Origin: CADEED01 sp041395625
GTDB lineage: Bacteria > Pseudomonadota > Gammaproteobacteria > Steroidobacterales > Steroidobacteraceae
Length of the DNA stretch: 8,397 nt
Direction: 5' to 3'
Assembly (NCBI GenBank): GCA_041395625.1
Contig: JAWLAE010000012.1
Coordinates: 1 to 8,397 of the forward strand
In this document: piece by piece, positions 6,012-8,397 of the stretch
Numbering within the stretch: the stretch's first letter is position 1
How the letters are laid out: each line of letters begins with the position of its first letter
Position numbers and translations under genes: made by a program
The notes under the pieces: generated by a model
Told to the model about the DNA's origin: nothing
The model's database searches: none
The model's input: only the letters and a program-made list of their open reading frames with translations

Positions 6012-6323
6012 ATGGCGAAGAAGGGTGGCGCACCGACCAAGTCGGAAATCGTGGCACAGATCTGTAAGGACACCGACCTGTCACGCAAGCAGGTCACTGC
6101 GGTATTCGATTCACTCACGGGCATCATCAAGAAGAGCCTGCGCGGACCTGGCCTGTTCACCATGCCGGGCCTGATGAAGCTGAAAGTCGTCAAGAAGCCC
6201 GCCACGAAGGCACGTGAAGGCGTCAATCCCTTCACTGGCGACAAGATGATGTTCAAGGCCAAGCCGGCCTCCAAGAAAGTCCGCATCATGCCGCTCAAGA
6301 GCATGAAGGCGATGGTCAACTGA
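6012..6323 (+). CDS. HU-family DNA-binding protein
   Basis: A 103-aa HU/IHF-fold protein that bends and compacts DNA in the nucleoid. The N-terminal helix-turn-helix dimerisation part is TKSEIVAQICKDTDLSRKQV (9-28), followed by the second helix up to about 43. The beta-arm carries the hallmark proline in VNPFTGDKMMFKAKPASKK (71-89). The usual arm start R-N-P is here V-N-P, and the region between (44-70) is Gly/Lys-rich, so this belongs to a divergent HU branch rather than hupA/hupB. It has many Lys residues and a basic tail ending MPLKSMKAMVN. It is a single-gene unit with its own promoter and terminator. Its strong ribosome site and isolated position suggest high expression. No specific target can be inferred. 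Confidence 0.9.
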   Translation: MAKKGGAPTKSEIVAQICKDTDLSRKQVTAVFDSLTGIIKKSLRGPGLFTMPGLMKLKVVKKPATKAREGVNPFTGDKMMFKAKPASKKVRIMPLKSMKAMVN

Positions 6324-6412
6324 GATCGACCAGCCAGACCCCCGCATACTGAGCGGCTAACAATCTAGACGACTCGAGATCGTCGGTACTCGTTAGCTGC
6401 CACAGCGCAAGA

Positions 6413-6442
6413 CCCGGCAACCTGCAAAGGTGCCGGGTTTTT
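6413..6442 (+). terminator. Intrinsic terminator of the HU-family gene
   Basis: CCCGGCA (6413-6419) pairs with TGCCGGG (6431-6437). After a bulged A the stem continues with CCT/AGG around a GCAA tetraloop, and five T residues (6438-6442) follow. It lies 90 bp after the HU stop and between two convergent genes. The minus-strand side lacks a T run, so it appears to be one-directional. Confidence 0.85.
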
Positions 6443-6457
6443 GCGTTCTGCAGCTCT

Positions 6458-6471
6458 TAGCAGGCCTGCTA
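6458..6471. repeat. 14-bp perfect palindrome at the hydrolase stop codon
   Basis: TAGCAGGCCTGCTA is a perfect palindrome that includes the stop codon of the minus-strand hydrolase. It has no loop and no following T run on the minus strand, so it is not a typical terminator. It may be chance or a binding site. Confidence 0.4.
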
Positions 6472-7104
6472 GCCGGCGAGAAAGCGTAGCACCGTGTCTT
6501 TCAGCTCGTGCAGCCGGCCATGGAAGAAATGACCGGCACCGGTCAGCACGGCGAGCTCGGGGCCCGGCGCGAGCGCTGCGGCCCAGGCCAACACCTTTGC
6601 GCTGGCGACGACTTCATCGGCATCGCCCTGGATGAGCAACCAGGGCGCTTGCGGAGTATCGACGGTACCGCTGACGAAGCGCCCGACGGGCGGCGCGACA
6701 GTCACGAGCTTGGCCGGCGAGAGTCTATGCTCGGCCTGCAATGCCACCCAGGCGCCGAATGAAAAGCCTGCCAGCCACAGCTCGGCATACGGCCAGCGCT
6801 CACGCGCGAACCGCGCCACGGCCAGCAGATCGTCAACCTCACCGCGGCCGTCATCGAACGTTCCTTCGCTCGCACCGGCACCGCGAAAGTTGAAACGTAG
6901 CGTTGGTGCGCCCAGTTCCTGCATCGCGCGCGCCAGCGTGTGCACCACCTTGTTGTCCATCGTCCCGCCATACACGGGGTGCGGGTGGCAGACGATACCA
7001 AAACGGGTGGCTGGCGACGTGCCAGGGTCCTCGAGCTTGGTCTCGAGCGCGCCCGTCGGCCCCTGTATTCTGAGCGCTTGCGGCGACGGCGGTGTGAAGG
7101 GCAT
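6469..7104 (-). CDS. Alpha/beta hydrolase, COG2945 type
   Basis: A 211-aa alpha/beta-fold serine hydrolase, probably cytosolic since no signal peptide is seen; the substrate is unknown. The family mark CHPHPVYGGTMDNKVV (39-54) is followed by LRFNFRGAGASEG (69-81), the nucleophile elbow GFSFGA with Ser115 (113-118), the acid region QGDADEVV (159-166; Asp163 most likely) and the catalytic His192 in GAGHFFHG. The triad is complete. The chosen ATG fits the family N-terminus. A frame-internal TTG at 7150-7152 would add 16 residues and overlap the amidohydrolase end, but those residues do not resemble the family. The gene begins 28 bp after the amidohydrolase stop and is probably co-transcribed with it. 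Its Shine-Dalgarno sequence is weak. Confidence 0.88.
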   Translation of the reverse strand: MPFTPPSPQALRIQGPTGALETKLEDPGTSPATRFGIVCHPHPVYGGTMDNKVVHTLARAMQELGAPTLRFNFRGAGASEGTFDDGRGEVDDLLAVARFARERWPYAELWLAGFSFGAWVALQAEHRLSPAKLVTVAPPVGRFVSGTVDTPQAPWLLIQGDADEVVASAKVLAWAAALAPGPELAVLTGAGHFFHGRLHELKDTVLRFLAG

Positions 7105-7132
7105 GGCCTGCGAGTCGACGCTGACGGCGCGC

Positions 7133-8397
7133 TCAAGGGCTCTTGTGAACAACGCCGTCTTTCATGACGAACACCACCCGTTGCATCACCGCCATGTCGG
7201 CCAGTGGATCACCGGGCACACCGACGAGCTCCGCGAGCTTGCCGACGGCGATGCTGCCAGTCTTGGCATCGAGATCGAGAAACTTCGCCGGCGCCGACGT
7301 GGCGGCACGGATGGCCTCCATCGGCAGCATGCCGGACTCGACCATCAGAACGAATTCGCGCGCATTGTCACCGTGTTTGGACACACCCGTATCGGTGCCG
7401 AACAATATCGGCACACCCGCCTTGTAGGCTTTGGCGAATGTGCGTTGAATCTGTGGACCCACTTCCAGTGCCTTGGGACGCACCAGCTGCGGAAAGTAGT
7501 TGGGATCCTGCGCCTGGTCGAACACCCATTGCCCGGCACTGATCGTCGGCACGTAGTACGTGCCGCGCGCCTTCATCAACTGCATGCCTTCGTCGTCCAT
7601 GAACGTGCCATGCTCGATCGTATCTACACCACCGCGGACCGCGCGCTTGATGCCCTCGGCACCGTGGGCGTGCGCCGCCACCTTGAAACCGTAGTCGTGC
7701 GCGGTCTCGACGACCGCCGCGATCTCGGCCTCCGTCATCTGCGGATTCTGGCTGTTCTTGGCGATCGACAACACACCGCCCGTAGCGGTTATCTTGATCG
7801 TGTCGGAGCCATCCTTGTAGCGCTGACGCACGGCCTTGCGCGCATCCTCTGGGCTATTGATGACACCCTCGTCCGGGCCGGGGTCGCCGCCGAACTTGCG
7901 TGCCCAGCCATTGGTGGGATCGGCATGGCCACCGGTGCTCGCAATGGACTTGCCGGCGGCGATGATCCGCGGCCCTGGCACCTTGCCGGCGTTGATCGCA
8001 TTGCGCAACGCGATCGAGGCGCGATAACTGTCACCCAGATCGCGTACTGTGGTGAAGCCAGCGAGCAAGGTGCGTTCCGCATACACGACACCGTCCAGCG
8101 CAACATCACCCTCGTTCTTCTTGTAGCCGTCGATTTCCGACGTGCGGCTGTACTCGCTCGTCAGATGCACGTGCATGTCGATCCAGCCCGGCATCAGCGT
8201 ACCGCGTTTGAGATCGACCACCTGATCGCCGCTGCCGCCCTTGCGGAATCCGGGTTCGATCGCGGTGATCTTGCCGTCGCTGACGACTACCGTCTGATTC
8301 GTTAGCACCGCCTCGGACACGCCGTCGATCACGCGCCCCGCGTGGATCAGTGTCGCGGCGGATACCGCTGCATGGGCCAACAACAGGCTCAGCGAAA
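7133..8397 (-). CDS. Secreted amidohydrolase / metallo-dipeptidase, 5' end outside the window
   Basis: An amidohydrolase-superfamily enzyme, COG1228-like, of at least 416 residues. The frame stays open to the right edge, and the codons there (SLSLLLAHAAVSA) look like the hydrophobic core and cleavage region of a signal peptide, so the true start lies beyond 8397 and the protein is probably periplasmic or secreted. Counting from the TTG at 8381-8383, the metal site reads HVH (71-73), Lys197 in DTIKITATGG (probably carboxylated), His238/His240 in AAHAHG, His258 in TIEHGT and Asp331 in FGTDTG, which indicates a binuclear metal centre. It resembles Xaa-Pro or Xaa-Arg/Lys dipeptidase-type carboxypeptidases and imidazolonepropionase-like proteins. 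The substrate cannot be read from the sequence. It is the first gene of a probable two-gene unit with the alpha/beta hydrolase. Confidence 0.9.
   Translation of the reverse strand, partial: SLSLLLAHAAVSAATLIHAGRVIDGVSEAVLTNQTVVVSDGKITAIEPGFRKGGSGDQVVDLKRGTLMPGWIDMHVHLTSEYSRTSEIDGYKKNEGDVALDGVVYAERTLLAGFTTVRDLGDSYRASIALRNAINAGKVPGPRIIAAGKSIASTGGHADPTNGWARKFGGDPGPDEGVINSPEDARKAVRQRYKDGSDTIKITATGGVLSIAKNSQNPQMTEAEIAAVVETAHDYGFKVAAHAHGAEGIKRAVRGGVDTIEHGTFMDDEGMQLMKARGTYYVPTISAGQWVFDQAQDPNYFPQLVRPKALEVGPQIQRTFAKAYKAGVPILFGTDTGVSKHGDNAREFVLMVESGMLPMEAIRAATSAPAKFLDLDAKTGSIAVGKLAELVGVPGDPLADMAVMQRVVFVMKDGVVHKSP

Noticed and set aside
5773..6174. A Cys-containing plus-strand frame (CAGCDRC near its start) in the gap before the HU gene
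   Set aside because: It has no Shine-Dalgarno sequence, crosses the predicted promoter and leader, runs into the HU gene in another frame, and the cysteines are not in a recognised metal motif.
7105..7152. TTG start at 7150-7152 for the alpha/beta hydrolase
   Set aside because: The extra 16 residues do not resemble the family and would overlap the amidohydrolase end; the ATG at 7104 fits the family N-terminus.
6632..8305. A 557-codon plus-strand open frame opposite the two hydrolase genes
   Set aside because: It spans two well-supported minus-strand genes with clear catalytic motifs, shows no domain of its own, and has the His/Arg/Gly-rich make-up of an antisense shadow in GC-rich DNA.
1..8397. 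CRISPR array, transposon, tRNA or rRNA
   Set aside because: No regularly spaced repeats, transposase motifs, terminal inverted repeats or RNA gene signatures were seen on reading both strands.

Overview
The window looks like chromosomal DNA of a GC-rich gammaproteobacterium. The best guide is gene order: twitching ATPase genes placed head-to-head with yggS-proC-yggT is the arrangement known from Pseudomonas and relatives. The genus is not determined. Protein details (an extra PilU-like ATPase, an HU-family protein with a Lys-rich tail, a secreted amidohydrolase) would fit a Xanthomonadales, Nevskiales or Steroidobacter-like lineage, but that is inference.

Left part (147-3531, minus strand): a compact operon of three type IV pilus retraction-type ATPases, read from right to left. 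First comes pilT (346 aa), then pilU overlapping it in a TGATG junction, then, after 26 bp, a third, PilU-like ATPase. All three keep the Walker A, Asp box, Walker B and His box motifs. They probably drive or tune pilus retraction, and the third is an extra over the usual pilT-pilU pair. The first 146 bases beyond the operon hold no supported gene.

Middle part (3532-5698): a 55-bp divergent spacer separates pilT from a plus-strand operon of yggS (PLP homeostasis protein), proC (pyrroline-5-carboxylate reductase) and yggT (membrane protein with two YGGT repeats). yggS has no Shine-Dalgarno sequence and is probably leaderless. After yggT lies a 313-bp gap. Its right end holds a good sigma-70-type promoter, a terminator-like hairpin in the leader, and a strong ribosome binding site for a 103-aa HU-family DNA-binding protein (6012-6323), which is followed by a clear intrinsic terminator.

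Right part (6469-8397, minus strand): an amidohydrolase-superfamily enzyme with a signal peptide cut by the window edge, followed 28 bp later by a COG2945-type alpha/beta hydrolase. The two converge on the HU gene.

Most of the window is ordinary housekeeping and motility DNA. I see no defence system, CRISPR array, mobile element or RNA gene. The points most worth a second look are the three-ATPase operon, the terminator-like hairpin in the HU leader, and blocks of near-identical DNA shared between the ATPase paralogs.
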